A DNA stretch of 64,000 nt, from NCBI GenBank assembly GCA_035249175.1, contig DATFGT010000103.1:1-64000 (forward strand), given 5' to 3'. The notes below the pieces were generated by a model. It was not told the origin of the DNA and searched no databases. It was given only the letters and a program-made list of their open reading frames with translations. Shown here one piece after another: positions 17,168 to 27,583 of the stretch. Origin of the DNA: 66-474 sp035249175 (lineage in GTDB: Bacteria > Pseudomonadota > Gammaproteobacteria > Xanthomonadales > Rhodanobacteraceae). The position numbers were made by a program, and so were the translations under genes. Within the stretch, counting starts at the first letter, position 1. Each line of letters opens with the position of its first letter.

Positions 17168-18889
17168 GTGATCAATCAAACACGCACACTCCTGGTCGTG
17201 GCGTTGCTGGCCGTGGTCTACCTGCTGTGGCAGGCGTGGCAACACGACTATCCTTCGACGCTTCCCCCTGCGCCGGCCCAAGTCGCCGCTACGTCCGCTC
17301 CGTCGAACGAGGCTGCGGTGCCCAGTGCACCGACCAGCGCCCTCGCGCCGCCAGCCTCGGTCGCCACCGCGCCGCCGGCTGAAAATGCGCGCGTGAGCAC
17401 CACGCCGAGACAGGATCTCATCATCGCCAGCAATGACCTGCTGAGACTCACGATCGATCCCCGCGGCGGCACGGTCATTGGCGCCGCACTGCTCAATTAC
17501 CCGCAGAAGGTCGCACGCGGCAGCCCGCCCGTACAACTGCTGAACGAGACCGCCGCGAACTACTACGTAGCCCAGGACGGGTTGATCGGGGCCGATGGCA
17601 GCGCAGCCCCGAACCATCTTGCCGAATTCACGCCCGAAGCGACGCGCTACGAACTGGCGCCGGGCCAGAAGCAGGTCGTCGTCGCCCTGGCTTGGCGCGA
17701 TGCAGCGACCGGCGTCAGTGTCGTCAAGCGCTACACCCTGACCCGCGGAAGCTATGTGGTCGGACTGTCGCAGCAAATCGCTAACCATGGCACCAAGACC
17801 TGGCGCGGACACGCTTACGAGCAGCTCGATCGGGTCGAGCCGCCGCCACCACCCAAGCATTTCCTGGAGTTTTACAACCCGGACAGCTTTGCCTATACGG
17901 GGGCGGCGTGGTACAGCCCGCAGGACAAATTCAACAAGCTGAAATTCGGCGACTTCCAGAAGGAGCCGCTGCGTCAGGGCGCGACCGGCGGCTGGATCGC
18001 AATGACCCAGCGATTCTTCGTGACGGCCTGGGTTCCGGATGACAAGCAGCCACAACAATTTTCAAGCGTCGAGGTGCCCTCATCCGACAGCAATGGAAAA
18101 CCGCGTTACCTGATCCGCACCGTGGGCCCCGACCTGGTGGCAGCGCCAGGACAAGCCACGACTACTTCGACGCGGCTGTACGTGGGCCCCAATCTGCAGG
18201 AACAGCTTGGTGACATTGCACCGGGCCTGAACTTGACCGTGGATTACGGCTGGTCGACCGTGATCGCGCAGCCCATGTTCAGGTTGCTGTCTTTCCTGCG
18301 CGGGCTGGTCGGCAACTGGGGACTCGCGATCATCGTGCTGGTGTTGCTGATCCAGGCGGCCACGTACAAACTGACCGAAGCGCAGTTCAAGGCCGGCGCG
18401 CGCATGCGCAAGCTGCAGCCGCGCCTGAAGGCGCTGAAGGAACGCTTCGGCGACGACAAGCAGAAATACCAGCAGGCAATGATGGAGCTGTACAAGAAGG
18501 AGAAGATCAACCCGATGGCGGGTTGCCTGCCGAACCTGATCATCCTGCCGATCTTCTTCGCGTTGTACTACGTGCTGATCTTCAGTGTCGAATTGCGGCA
18601 CGCGTCATTCCTGTGGGTGCCGGACTTGTCCGCGGCCGATCCGTTGTTCATCCTGCCGATCCTGTACGCGCTGAGCATGCTGGGATCGCAGTTCTTGACG
18701 CCCATGCAGGGCATGGACCCGACCCAGGCCAAGGTGATGAAGGCCATGCCGGTACTGTTCGCGGTGCTGTTCTTCTTCTTCCCCGCGGGCCTTACGCTTT
18801 ACTACGTCGTGCGCCAAGTCTGCATGCTGGGCCAGCAGTGGTACATCACCCGCAAGATCGACCGGGCCGACGCGCGCGTGCGGGCCTGA
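17168..18889 (+). CDS. yidC: Membrane protein insertase YidC
   Basis: Inserts and folds inner-membrane proteins, alone or with SecYEG; subunit c of the ATP synthase encoded further on is a classic client. 573 residues, GTG start. It has an N-terminal signal-anchor helix (about 7-23), an Ala/Pro-rich linker (30-80), a large periplasmic beta domain (about 80-360), and a conserved core of five helices from about 370 containing 'KINPMAGCLPNLIILPIFFA' and 'PAGLTLYYVVRQ'. The gene order rnpA-yidC-mnmE is typical for gammaproteobacteria. Confidence 0.96.
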   Translation: MINQTRTLLVVALLAVVYLLWQAWQHDYPSTLPPAPAQVAATSAPSNEAAVPSAPTSALAPPASVATAPPAENARVSTTPRQDLIIASNDLLRLTIDPRGGTVIGAALLNYPQKVARGSPPVQLLNETAANYYVAQDGLIGADGSAAPNHLAEFTPEATRYELAPGQKQVVVALAWRDAATGVSVVKRYTLTRGSYVVGLSQQIANHGTKTWRGHAYEQLDRVEPPPPPKHFLEFYNPDSFAYTGAAWYSPQDKFNKLKFGDFQKEPLRQGATGGWIAMTQRFFVTAWVPDDKQPQQFSSVEVPSSDSNGKPRYLIRTVGPDLVAAPGQATTTSTRLYVGPNLQEQLGDIAPGLNLTVDYGWSTVIAQPMFRLLSFLRGLVGNWGLAIIVLVLLIQAATYKLTEAQFKAGARMRKLQPRLKALKERFGDDKQKYQQAMMELYKKEKINPMAGCLPNLIILPIFFALYYVLIFSVELRHASFLWVPDLSAADPLFILPILYALSMLGSQFLTPMQGMDPTQAKVMKAMPVLFAVLFFFFPAGLTLYYVVRQVCMLGQQWYITRKIDRADARVRA

Positions 18890-18905
18890 TCGCTCTGACA
18901 CGCGC

Positions 18906-20246
18906 ATGGCGCACACAACCGAAACCATCGTTGCCGTCGCGACCCCTGCGGGTCGTGGCGGGGTCGGTGTGGTGCGGATCTCCGGCGACGCGACGCGTGC
19001 CATCGCGAGAGCGATGTGCGGGATCGAACCGGAACCGCGGCGCGCGCGCTTGACCAGGTTCAGCGATGCGGCTGGCGCGACGATGGATCAGGGACTCGCC
19101 CTTTTTTTTGCAGCGCCACACTCGTTCACCGGGGAAGACGTGCTGGAACTGCATGCCCATGGAAGTCCGGTGGTGCTGGACGCGCTGGTGCGGCGCGCGT
19201 GTGCGCTGGGCGCGCGGCCCGCTCGGCCAGGCGAGTTTTCCGAACGTGCGTTCTTGAACGGCAAACTCGATCTCAACCAGGCCGAAGCGGTGGCCGACCT
19301 GATCGCGGCGCGTTCTGAGATTCAAGTTCGCGCAGCCCTGCGTTCATTCGAGGGAGAATTCTCGAGACGCGTTCAAGCGCTTGTCGATGTGGTCACGCGG
19401 TTGCGGGTGGAAATCGAAGCCACGATCGACTTCTCCGAAGACGCTTCGGAAAGCGCGCCGAAATCCAAGCTCGAACGCTTGTTCTCCGAGGCCGCGGCGC
19501 AGCTCAGGTCGCTGTTGACGGCCGCGCGCCGCGGTGTGCGCCTTACCGATGGCATGCACGCGGTCATCATCGGCGAGCCCAATGTCGGCAAATCAAGTCT
19601 CCTGAACGCCCTGGCAGGAAGCGCGCGCGCGATCGTCACTGATGTTCCCGGCACCACCCGCGACGTGCTCCGCGAATCGATCGTGCTGGATGGCGTGGAG
19701 CTCACGCTCGCGGATACCGCCGGTTTGCGTGAATCGACGGACGTGGTCGAGGGCGAAGGCATCCGGCGTGCGCGCGCGGAACTGGGGCGCGCCGATTTGG
19801 TATTGCGGGTCGTGGACCGCGTGGAGGCGCTCGCGGATAGCGACCTGTTCGATGACACGCCGGCATCGGCCCGACGCGTCGCGATCGTCAACAAGATCGA
19901 CCTTGCCGGCGTGCCGCCGTCGCGCGATGAACACAGTGGCGTCACCACCGTCGCGCTGTCCGCACGCAGTGGCGAAGGACTCGATCTGCTGCGCGATGTC
20001 TTGCGCAATGCCGCGCTGGATGGCGATGCGGGCGGCGAATTCAGCGCACGGCGTCGGCACGTGCTTGCACTGGAACGCACCAACGCGTCGCTTCAAAGCG
20101 CCCGGTCGGCGCTTGCTGCCGCGACACCGGAACTGGTCGCCGAGGACTTGCTCAATGCGCAGCACGCGCTCGGCGAAATCGTCGGCACGTTCACCAGTGA
20201 AGATCTTCTGGGCGCGATTTTCTCGAGCTTCTGCATCGGGAAATGA
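18906..20246 (+). CDS. mnmE: tRNA modification GTPase MnmE
   Basis: With MnmG it adds the carboxymethylaminomethyl group at U34 of several tRNAs. 446 residues: N-terminal tetrahydrofolate-binding domain ('TIVAVATPAGRGGVGVVRIS'), helical domain, and an inserted Ras-like G domain with G1 'GEPNVGKSSLLNAL', G3 'DTAGL' and G4 'NKID'. The C-terminal 'FCIGK' contains the invariant cysteine. It starts 17 bases after yidC. Confidence 0.97.
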   Translation: MAHTTETIVAVATPAGRGGVGVVRISGDATRAIARAMCGIEPEPRRARLTRFSDAAGATMDQGLALFFAAPHSFTGEDVLELHAHGSPVVLDALVRRACALGARPARPGEFSERAFLNGKLDLNQAEAVADLIAARSEIQVRAALRSFEGEFSRRVQALVDVVTRLRVEIEATIDFSEDASESAPKSKLERLFSEAAAQLRSLLTAARRGVRLTDGMHAVIIGEPNVGKSSLLNALAGSARAIVTDVPGTTRDVLRESIVLDGVELTLADTAGLRESTDVVEGEGIRRARAELGRADLVLRVVDRVEALADSDLFDDTPASARRVAIVNKIDLAGVPPSRDEHSGVTTVALSARSGEGLDLLRDVLRNAALDGDAGGEFSARRRHVLALERTNASLQSARSALAAATPELVAEDLLNAQHALGEIVGTFTSEDLLGAIFSSFCIGK

Positions 20247-20398
20247 CCATGGAACGTGGTCATCCCCGGCAGCGTCTGGACATGCGCTGATCCGGCATCC
20301 ATTCAATAGAAGTGGCTTCCCCCACGTGCAGGCTGACCTCACGCGGACGGCACGCCGAAAATTGCTTGAAATTCCGGCAGCAGCACCTGCCCGCGCGG

Positions 20399-20428
20399 TT
20401 GCTCCCGCACGAACGCCGCTGCTACAAT
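20399..20428 (+). promoter_or_regulatory. Putative promoter of the atp operon
   Basis: -35-like TTGCTC, 18 bases, then -10 TACAAT (one base from consensus), in the 241-base gap between mnmE and atpI. The expected start point is about 50 bases before the atpI GTG. The -35 match is weak, so this is a candidate only. I see no other feature in this gap. Confidence 0.5.
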
Positions 20429-20487
20429 TCCAAAGCTCGATTGCGGACTTTTGGGGCGAGTGGAAGGCACGCCCGAGGTGGCTGAAC

Positions 20488-20856
20488 GTGGACAACTCGC
20501 TGGCTGCTGGCCGACGGCTCGCCGTCCAGGTTGTGCTGGCGCAAATGGCGGCAGCGGTCATCGCCGGCTTGTTGTTTGAGTTTCAGGGTGCGGCATCGGC
20601 CTTGGGTGCGTTCGGCGGCGGCGGCGTGGTGGCCGTTGGTACCGCAGTGTTGGCGTTTCGGGTATTCAGGCCGTCGCTGGCGCGAGGCGCCGTCACCCTG
20701 CGGCGGTTCGCATTGGGGACGCTGCTGAAGTGGGTGGTCGTGTTGGGCGGGTTGTTCCTGCTCCTGGTGCGACTGCACCTGCCACTGGTGCCCGTGGTGG
20801 TGGGAGCCGGTGCGGCGATGGCGGTCAACTGGCTGGTTTTGCGTTTCGAAATTTGA
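20488..20856 (+). CDS. atpI: ATP synthase subunit I
   Basis: Small membrane protein thought to help assembly of the c-ring. 122 residues, GTG start with GAGG about 10 bases upstream; four hydrophobic segments at about 10-30, 36-55, 72-92 and 97-117. The frame is open far upstream (inside mnmE on another frame), but the protein-like sequence starts only here. It lies 26 bases before atpB, the standard place for atpI. Confidence 0.85.
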   Translation: MDNSLAAGRRLAVQVVLAQMAAAVIAGLLFEFQGAASALGAFGGGGVVAVGTAVLAFRVFRPSLARGAVTLRRFALGTLLKWVVVLGGLFLLLVRLHLPLVPVVVGAGAAMAVNWLVLRFEI

Positions 20857-20882
20857 CATCGGGTTAGGCTGGAACTCAACGC

Positions 20883-21881
20883 ATGGCGGCAGAAGGTCCC
20901 ATCACAAGCGGTGCATACATCCTGCACCACCTGACGTACCTCCAGCTCGATCTCAAGACTTGGAAGATCGTCGAGAACTCCCAAGGGTTCTGGGTGCTGA
21001 ACATCGATTCGGTGTTCTTTTCGGTGGTGCTGGGCCTGTTGTTCGTGTTCCTGTTTTGGCCCGTGGCAAGGCGCGCCAGCAGCGGAGTACCGAAAAGCTG
21101 GCAGAACTTCGTCGAGGTCTGCTCCGAATTCGTGGGCGGCCAAGTCAAGGACGCCTTCCACCAGAAGTCGAAATTCGTCGCGCCGATGGCACTGCTGGTG
21201 TTCTTCTGGGTGCTGTTCATGAACCTCATGGACCTGCTTCCGGTGGATGCGCTGCCGACGGCGGCCGGAGCCATGGGCATTGGACATCTGCGCGTCCTGC
21301 CACCGGCCGACCCCAACATCACGCTGTCGATGTCGTTGACGGTGTTCCTGCTGTGCTTCTGGTACAGCTTCTACTGCAAGGGCTTGAAGCTCGTCGCCAA
21401 GGAAGCGTTTTTGCTTCCGTTCGGCAAGTGGATGATGCCGGTCAATTTCGTGCTGAAGGTGGTCGAGGAATTGTCCAAGCCGCTCAGCCTTGGCTTGCGA
21501 CTGTTCGGCAACATGTATGCCGGCGAGGTGATCTTCATCCTGCTGGCCGCGCTGACACTGCGCTACACCGCACCGGCGCACATTGCTCCGCTCAACGGCG
21601 CCTCGTTTTTCATCTTCGCCGCGTTGGCCGTACTTACCGTAGGCCTGTTCGCCTACGGCAAGGGCAAGTGGCTGCGCGGATGGCTGCCACTGGCACTGCT
21701 GCTGGTGGTCGCCGCCGGCAGCATCATCGGGTTCCTGCCCGCGATTGGCGGCCAGACCTATTACCAGATCCTGTTCGCAACCGGCTGGGGCATCTTCCAC
21801 TGGCTGATCATTGCGCTGCAGGCATACATCTTCATGGTGTTGACCGTCGCTTATCTCTCGATGGCGGCCGAGCACCACTGA
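20883..21881 (+). CDS. atpB: ATP synthase subunit a
   Basis: Forms the two proton half-channels of Fo. The key segment 'SLGLRLFGNMYAGEV' holds the essential arginine, and the C-terminal helix 'WLIIALQAYIFMVLTVAYLS' is also conserved. At 332 residues it is about 60 longer than the E. coli protein. The extra length is in the N-terminal part and in a hydrophobic insert between the arginine helix and the last helix (about residues 235-295: 'LNGASFFIFAALAVLTVGLF' onward). Long AtpB forms of this kind occur in Xanthomonadales. Second gene of the operon, 26 bases after atpI. Confidence 0.95.
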   Translation: MAAEGPITSGAYILHHLTYLQLDLKTWKIVENSQGFWVLNIDSVFFSVVLGLLFVFLFWPVARRASSGVPKSWQNFVEVCSEFVGGQVKDAFHQKSKFVAPMALLVFFWVLFMNLMDLLPVDALPTAAGAMGIGHLRVLPPADPNITLSMSLTVFLLCFWYSFYCKGLKLVAKEAFLLPFGKWMMPVNFVLKVVEELSKPLSLGLRLFGNMYAGEVIFILLAALTLRYTAPAHIAPLNGASFFIFAALAVLTVGLFAYGKGKWLRGWLPLALLLVVAAGSIIGFLPAIGGQTYYQILFATGWGIFHWLIIALQAYIFMVLTVAYLSMAAEHH

Positions 21882-21930
21882 CGTTTGTTTTTACCACCAC
21901 TGTTCAAACCAAGCACTACGGAGACACATA

Positions 21931-22227
21931 ATGGATATCAGCGCACTGGCCAGTGTTGAAGGCTTCACCGCCCTGGCTGCCGGCTTCATGCTCGGCCTGG
22001 CAGGCATCGGCGCCGCCATCGGCATGGGCCTGATGGGCGGCAAGTTCCTCGAAAGTTCCGCGCGCCAGCCCGAGCTGGTGCCGATGCTGCAGGGCAAAAT
22101 GTTCCTGCTGGTCGGCCTGATCGACGCGATTCCGATCATCGGCGTGGGTATCGCGCTGTACGTGATCTTCGTCGATCCGTTCTCCGGCCACGTGCTGGCG
22201 CAGGCCGCCGGCGCGGCAGCGAAGTAA
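21931..22227 (+). CDS. atpE: ATP synthase subunit c
   Basis: Monomer of the proton-driven rotor ring. 98 residues, with two hydrophobic helices and the polar loop 'SSARQPELVP'. The essential proton carrier is the aspartate at residue 65 in 'LVGLIDAIPIIGVGIALY'; being an aspartate in a proton-type context, it gives no sign of sodium coupling. GGAGAC lies 6-8 bases before the ATG. There is an Ala-rich C-terminal tail beyond the usual end. Confidence 0.96.
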   Translation: MDISALASVEGFTALAAGFMLGLAGIGAAIGMGLMGGKFLESSARQPELVPMLQGKMFLLVGLIDAIPIIGVGIALYVIFVDPFSGHVLAQAAGAAAK

Positions 22228-22282
22228 CGCTGCTGCACGATCGAGACGTTGAGCCCCAGAGTTACGCGAGAGGATTGCGACC

Positions 22283-22753
22283 GTGAGCCTTAATGCCACG
22301 CTCATCGCCCAGATGCTGGTCTTTTTGATCCTCGTCTGGTTCACGATGAAATACATTTGGCCGCCGATCATGCGGGCCATGGACGAGCGCGCCAAGCGCA
22401 TCGCGGAAGGGCTTGAAGCGGCCGACCGCGCGCGCCAGGAATTGGCCGAAGCGAACACGCGTGCCGACGACGAAGTGAAGAAGGCGCGCGCGGAAGCCAC
22501 TGTCATCATCGAGCGTGCCAACCAGCAGGCCGGACAGATCGTCGACAAGGCGCGCACCGACGCATTGCGGGAAGCCGCGCGGCAGAAAGCCGCGGCGCAG
22601 GCCGACATCGACAACATGGCTCACCGCGCCCGCGCCGAATTGCGCGGCCAGGTCGCGACGCTGGCGGTGCAGGGCGCCGAAAAGATCCTGGGCCGCGAGG
22701 TCGACGCAGGGACACACAAGGCGCTGCTCGACGAACTGGTGGCCGAGATCTGA
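22283..22753 (+). CDS. atpF: ATP synthase subunit b
   Basis: Peripheral stalk linking Fo to F1. 156 residues, GTG start with AGAGGA upstream. One N-terminal transmembrane helix (about 7-26) is followed by a long charged coiled coil starting 'MDERAKRIAEGLEAADRARQ', and a C-terminal delta-binding part. It lies 3 bases before atpH. E. coli b also has 156 residues. Confidence 0.96.
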   Translation: MSLNATLIAQMLVFLILVWFTMKYIWPPIMRAMDERAKRIAEGLEAADRARQELAEANTRADDEVKKARAEATVIIERANQQAGQIVDKARTDALREAARQKAAAQADIDNMAHRARAELRGQVATLAVQGAEKILGREVDAGTHKALLDELVAEI

Positions 22754-22756
22754 TCC

Positions 22757-23290
22757 ATGATGCAGCCCCTCACCATCGCTCGTCCCTACGCGCGCGCCGC
22801 GTACGAAATCGCGTCTGCGCATGATGCGCAGAACGAGTGGGCGAAAAAGCTGGCGTTCGCGGCGGAAGTCGCGGCCGAGCCGCAGGTCGTCGCGCTGTTC
22901 GGTGACCCTCGCCTGTCGCCGCATATGCTGGCGTCGCTGTTCCTGCGGGGGGGCGAAGCCGCGGATTCTGAATTCGCGCGTTTCCTCGGGGTGCTCGCCG
23001 ACAACCGCCGCCTGCGTGAGTTGCCGGAAATCGCTGCGCTGTTCGAGCAAATGAAGCGGGATGCCGAGCACGTGTTGCGGGTGCGCGTACGCAGCGCGGT
23101 GCCGCTGGATGACGCCGAAGCCGCTCGGCTGGTGGAAGCGCTCAAGCGACGCTTCAACAGCGACATCGACCTCGAGCGCAGCGTCGATCCGGCGATACTC
23201 GGCGGCGCGGTGATCGATGCCGGCGAAACCGTCATCGACGGGTCGCTGAAGAGCCGCCTCGCCAAACTCGGAACCGCGTTGACGAATTGA
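22757..23290 (+). CDS. atpH: ATP synthase subunit delta
   Basis: Caps F1 and ties it to the b stalk. 177 residues starting 'MMQPLTIARPYARAAYEIA', the usual family start; initiation could be at either methionine. The C-terminal signature 'SVDPAILGGAVIDAGETVID' is clear. It is tightly linked to atpF (3-base gap) and precedes atpA by 57 bases. Confidence 0.96.
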   Translation: MMQPLTIARPYARAAYEIASAHDAQNEWAKKLAFAAEVAAEPQVVALFGDPRLSPHMLASLFLRGGEAADSEFARFLGVLADNRRLRELPEIAALFEQMKRDAEHVLRVRVRSAVPLDDAEAARLVEALKRRFNSDIDLERSVDPAILGGAVIDAGETVIDGSLKSRLAKLGTALTN

Positions 23291-23347
23291 TTCGCGACTA
23301 TTGAAGGCGGCGCCGCACCGGGCGGCGCTCGCAACAGGAAAACCATC

Positions 23348-24895
<1,548 letters not shown>

Positions 24896-24897
24896 GC

Positions 24898-25049
24898 GTA
24901 GGGCGGGAGAAGCGATAGCGACAAATTCGTCTGGAACGAATTTGGACGGCCGCAGGCCGGCCCTGAGCGCAAGCGAGGGGTGAGCATCAGGGATGATGCG
25001 AACAATCCCGCCATTGGAGGCGTTGAAGGCGGGTTGGCATCCGCCCTAC
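24898..25049. repeat. Palindromic repeat element with terminal inverted repeats between atpA and atpG
   Basis: Two bases after the atpA stop begins GTAGGGCGG, and the same 9 bases appear inverted (CCGCCCTAC) at 25041-25049, which bounds a 152-base element. Inside are a perfect 9-bp hairpin CAAATTCGT / ACGAATTTG with a 5-nt loop (24922-24944), a short GGCC-GCA-GGCC hairpin, and GGCGG...CCGCC near the right end. It codes for nothing convincing. It ends just before the atpG ribosome site. It looks like a REP/MITE-type intergenic repeat; copy number is unknown from this window. Confidence 0.65.
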
Positions 25050-25061
25050 AAGAGAAGGCAC

Positions 25062-25982
25062 ATGGCAGGCGCAAGAGAAATCCGCAGCAAGATCAAGAGC
25101 GTCGCGAACACCCGCAAGGTGACGAGCGCGCTGCAGATGGTGTCTGCGTCAAAGATCCGCAAGGCGCAGGACCTGATGCAGACCTCTCGCCCCTATGCAC
25201 TGCACATGCGCAACGTGGTCGCGCACATCGCGCAGGCGTCGCCGGATTATCAGCATCCTGCGCTGCGTGAGCGCGAGGTCAAGCACGTGTGCTATCTGGT
25301 CGTCTCGACCGACCGCGGCCTGTGCGGCGGCTTGAACGCCAACCTGTTCCGCAAGGTGCTGGCCGATATCCATGGCTGGCAGCAGAAAGGCGTCGGGGTC
25401 GAGATCATCGCGATCGGCCAGAAGGCGGCGCAGTTCTTCCGCCGCATCAAGGTCGACCTGGTCGGCACGCTCACGCACCTCGGTGATCACCCGCGTCTGG
25501 AGAAGCTTATCGGCGTGATGAAGATCGCCGACGATGGTTTCATGCAGGGCAAGATCGACCGCGTCTATCTTTGCTACAACCAGTTCGTCAACACCATGAC
25601 CCAGCGCGCGACCGTGGACGTGTTGCTGCCGTTGCCAGCCGTGGCCGAGGAAATCGAGACGAGTGCGGGTGATGAACTGCATCCTGCTTCCGACGTCGCC
25701 AAGGTCGCGCGGGCGACGAGCTGGGATTACCTGTACGAACCGGATGCAGAAACCGTGATTCGGCATGTACTCAACCGTTACTTCGAGGCGATGGTGTACC
25801 ACGCCACGCTGGAGAATCTCGCCAGCGAACACGCCGCACGAATGGTGGCGATGAAGGCTGCCTCGGACAACGCCACCAAGGCCATCGATACCTTGACGTT
25901 GATCTACAACAAGGCACGCCAGGCGGCCATTACCCAGGAAATTTCCGAAATCGTCGGCGGCGCCGCGGCTGTGGGCGGGTGA
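25062..25982 (+). CDS. atpG: ATP synthase subunit gamma
   Basis: Central rotating shaft of F1. 306 residues from the ATG at 25062 (AGAAGG 6-7 bases upstream), which starts the family pattern 'MAGAREIRSKIKSVANTRKV'; 23 in-frame codons further upstream fall in the repeat element and are excluded. 'VSTDRGLCGGLNANLFRK' and the C-terminal 'LTLIYNKARQAAITQEISEI' are typical. About 20 residues longer than the E. coli protein, mainly in the middle. It is flanked on both sides by repeat elements. Confidence 0.96.
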   Translation: MAGAREIRSKIKSVANTRKVTSALQMVSASKIRKAQDLMQTSRPYALHMRNVVAHIAQASPDYQHPALREREVKHVCYLVVSTDRGLCGGLNANLFRKVLADIHGWQQKGVGVEIIAIGQKAAQFFRRIKVDLVGTLTHLGDHPRLEKLIGVMKIADDGFMQGKIDRVYLCYNQFVNTMTQRATVDVLLPLPAVAEEIETSAGDELHPASDVAKVARATSWDYLYEPDAETVIRHVLNRYFEAMVYHATLENLASEHAARMVAMKAASDNATKAIDTLTLIYNKARQAAITQEISEIVGGAAAVGG

Positions 25983-25991
25983 TTTGATTTT

Positions 25992-26103
25992 CCTTCTCCG
26001 GCCGGGAGAAGGTGACGCGCAGCGCCGGATGAGGGTCCGGGCTCGCATCACCAAGCACGCGAAACCGAACCCTCACCCCTGCCCCTCTCCAGGAGGGAGG
26101 GGT
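25992..26103. repeat. REP-like palindromic repeat between atpG and atpD
   Basis: Begins with the hairpin CCTTCTCC / GGAGAAGG (25992-26012) and ends with an imperfect hairpin CCCCTCTCC / GGAGGGAGGGG (26082-26102). The middle, with GGATGAGGGT and CCCTCACCCC, has the wording of a dispersed intergenic repeat seen in many high-GC proteobacteria. It is followed by the 12-bp palindrome CAATTCGAATTG (26104-26115) and then the atpD ribosome site. Confidence 0.6.
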
Positions 26104-26131
26104 CAATTCGAATTGAGTCGAGGATTACACA

Positions 26132-27571
26132 ATGAGCCAAGGCAAGATCGTTCAAATCATCGGCGCGGTGGTCGACGTCGAATTTCCGCGCGACGCGGTG
26201 CCGAAGGTGTATGACGCGCTCAAGGTGCAGGGCACCGCGGTCACGCTGGAGGTCCAGCAGCAGTTGGGTGACGGCGTGGTGCGTACGATCGCGCTCGGTT
26301 CCACCGACGGCCTGAAGCGCAACCTCGAAGTCACCAACACCGGTGCGTACATCAAGGTGCCGGTCGGCAAGGCCACGCTGGGCCGCATCATGAACGTGCT
26401 GGGCGAGCCGATCGACGAGCGCGGTCCGGTGAATGCCGAACAACAGTGGGAAATCCACCGCGCGGCGCCGTCTTACGAGGATCAAGCTGCGGCCAACGAA
26501 CTGCTGGAAACCGGCATCAAGGTGATCGACCTGATGTGCCCGTTTGCCAAGGGCGGCAAGGTCGGCCTGTTCGGCGGCGCGGGCGTGGGCAAGACCGTGA
26601 CCATGCTGGAGCTGATCAACAACATCGCGACCCAGCACTCGGGCCTTTCCGTGTTCGCGGGCGTCGGCGAGCGTACTCGCGAAGGCAACGACTTCTATCA
26701 CGAAATGATCGAAGCCGGCGTCGTCAAACCCGACGACTTCCCGCAGTCCAAGGTGGCGATGGTGTACGGCCAGATGAACGAGCCGCCGGGCAACCGCCTG
26801 CGCGTCGCGCTGACTGGCCTCACCATGGCCGAATATTTCCGCGACGAGAAGGACGCCTCGGGCAAGGGCCGCGACGTGTTGCTGTTCATCGACAACATCT
26901 ACCGCTACACGCTGGCGGGGACCGAGGTATCCGCGCTGCTGGGTCGCATGCCGTCGGCGGTGGGATACCAGCCGACCCTGGCGGACGAGATGGGCCGCCT
27001 GCAGGAACGCATTACTTCGACCAAGACCGGCTCGATCACGTCGATCCAGGCGGTATATGTTCCGGCCGACGACTACACCGATCCGTCGCCTGCGACCACC
27101 TTCGCGCACTTGGATTCGACGGTCGCGCTGTCGCGCGACATCGCCTCGCTCGGCATCTATCCCGCGGTCGACCCGCTGGCTTCGACTTCGCGCCAGCTCG
27201 ATCCGCTGGTGATCGGCCAGGAACACTACGATGTCGCGCGCAAGGTGCAGGGCACTCTGCAGCGCTACAAGGAATTGAAGGACATCATCGCGATCCTCGG
27301 GATGGACGAGCTTTCCGAAGCCGACAAGCAGGCCGTGTACCGCGCGCGCAAGTGCGAGCGCTTCTTCTCCCAGCCGTTTCACGTGGCGGAAGTGTTCACA
27401 GGCTCGCCCGGCAAGTACGTGCCGCTGAAGGAAACCATCCGCGCGTTCAAGATGATCGTCGAGGGCGAAGTCGACCACCTACCGGAACAGGCGTTCTACA
27501 TGGTCGGCGGCATCGAAGACGCCATCAAGAAGGGCGAGGCGATGAACGCCTCCGAGAAGAAGGCAGCGTAA
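26132..27571 (+). CDS. atpD: ATP synthase subunit beta
   Basis: Catalytic subunit of F1. 479 residues. Walker A 'GGAGVGKTVTM', catalytic 'GERTREGNDFYHEM', Walker B region 'VLLFIDNIYRYTLAGTEVSA' and 'ALLGRMPSAVGYQPTL' are all present; note that the usual 'DNIFRF' reads 'DNIYRY'. GAGG about 10 bases before the ATG. It is separated from atpG by a repeat element and from atpC by 12 bases. Confidence 0.98.
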   Translation: MSQGKIVQIIGAVVDVEFPRDAVPKVYDALKVQGTAVTLEVQQQLGDGVVRTIALGSTDGLKRNLEVTNTGAYIKVPVGKATLGRIMNVLGEPIDERGPVNAEQQWEIHRAAPSYEDQAAANELLETGIKVIDLMCPFAKGGKVGLFGGAGVGKTVTMLELINNIATQHSGLSVFAGVGERTREGNDFYHEMIEAGVVKPDDFPQSKVAMVYGQMNEPPGNRLRVALTGLTMAEYFRDEKDASGKGRDVLLFIDNIYRYTLAGTEVSALLGRMPSAVGYQPTLADEMGRLQERITSTKTGSITSIQAVYVPADDYTDPSPATTFAHLDSTVALSRDIASLGIYPAVDPLASTSRQLDPLVIGQEHYDVARKVQGTLQRYKELKDIIAILGMDELSEADKQAVYRARKCERFFSQPFHVAEVFTGSPGKYVPLKETIRAFKMIVEGEVDHLPEQAFYMVGGIEDAIKKGEAMNASEKKAA

Positions 27572-27583
27572 AGGCGCACCATC

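Noticed and set aside
20583..21878. A 431-codon minus-strand open frame opposite atpI/atpB
   Set aside because: The translation is a Gln/His/Glu-rich shadow of the hydrophobic AtpB coding sequence.
27360..27395. TTTCACGTGG in atpD as a third parS site
   Set aside because: Only the central CACGTG and one arm match; the other arm deviates at several positions. Other CACGTG occurrences in the window likewise lack the arms.
26048..27478. A 476-codon minus-strand open frame opposite atpD
   Set aside because: Antisense shadow of a highly conserved gene with strong codon bias; His/Arg/Asp-rich translation without recognisable domain.
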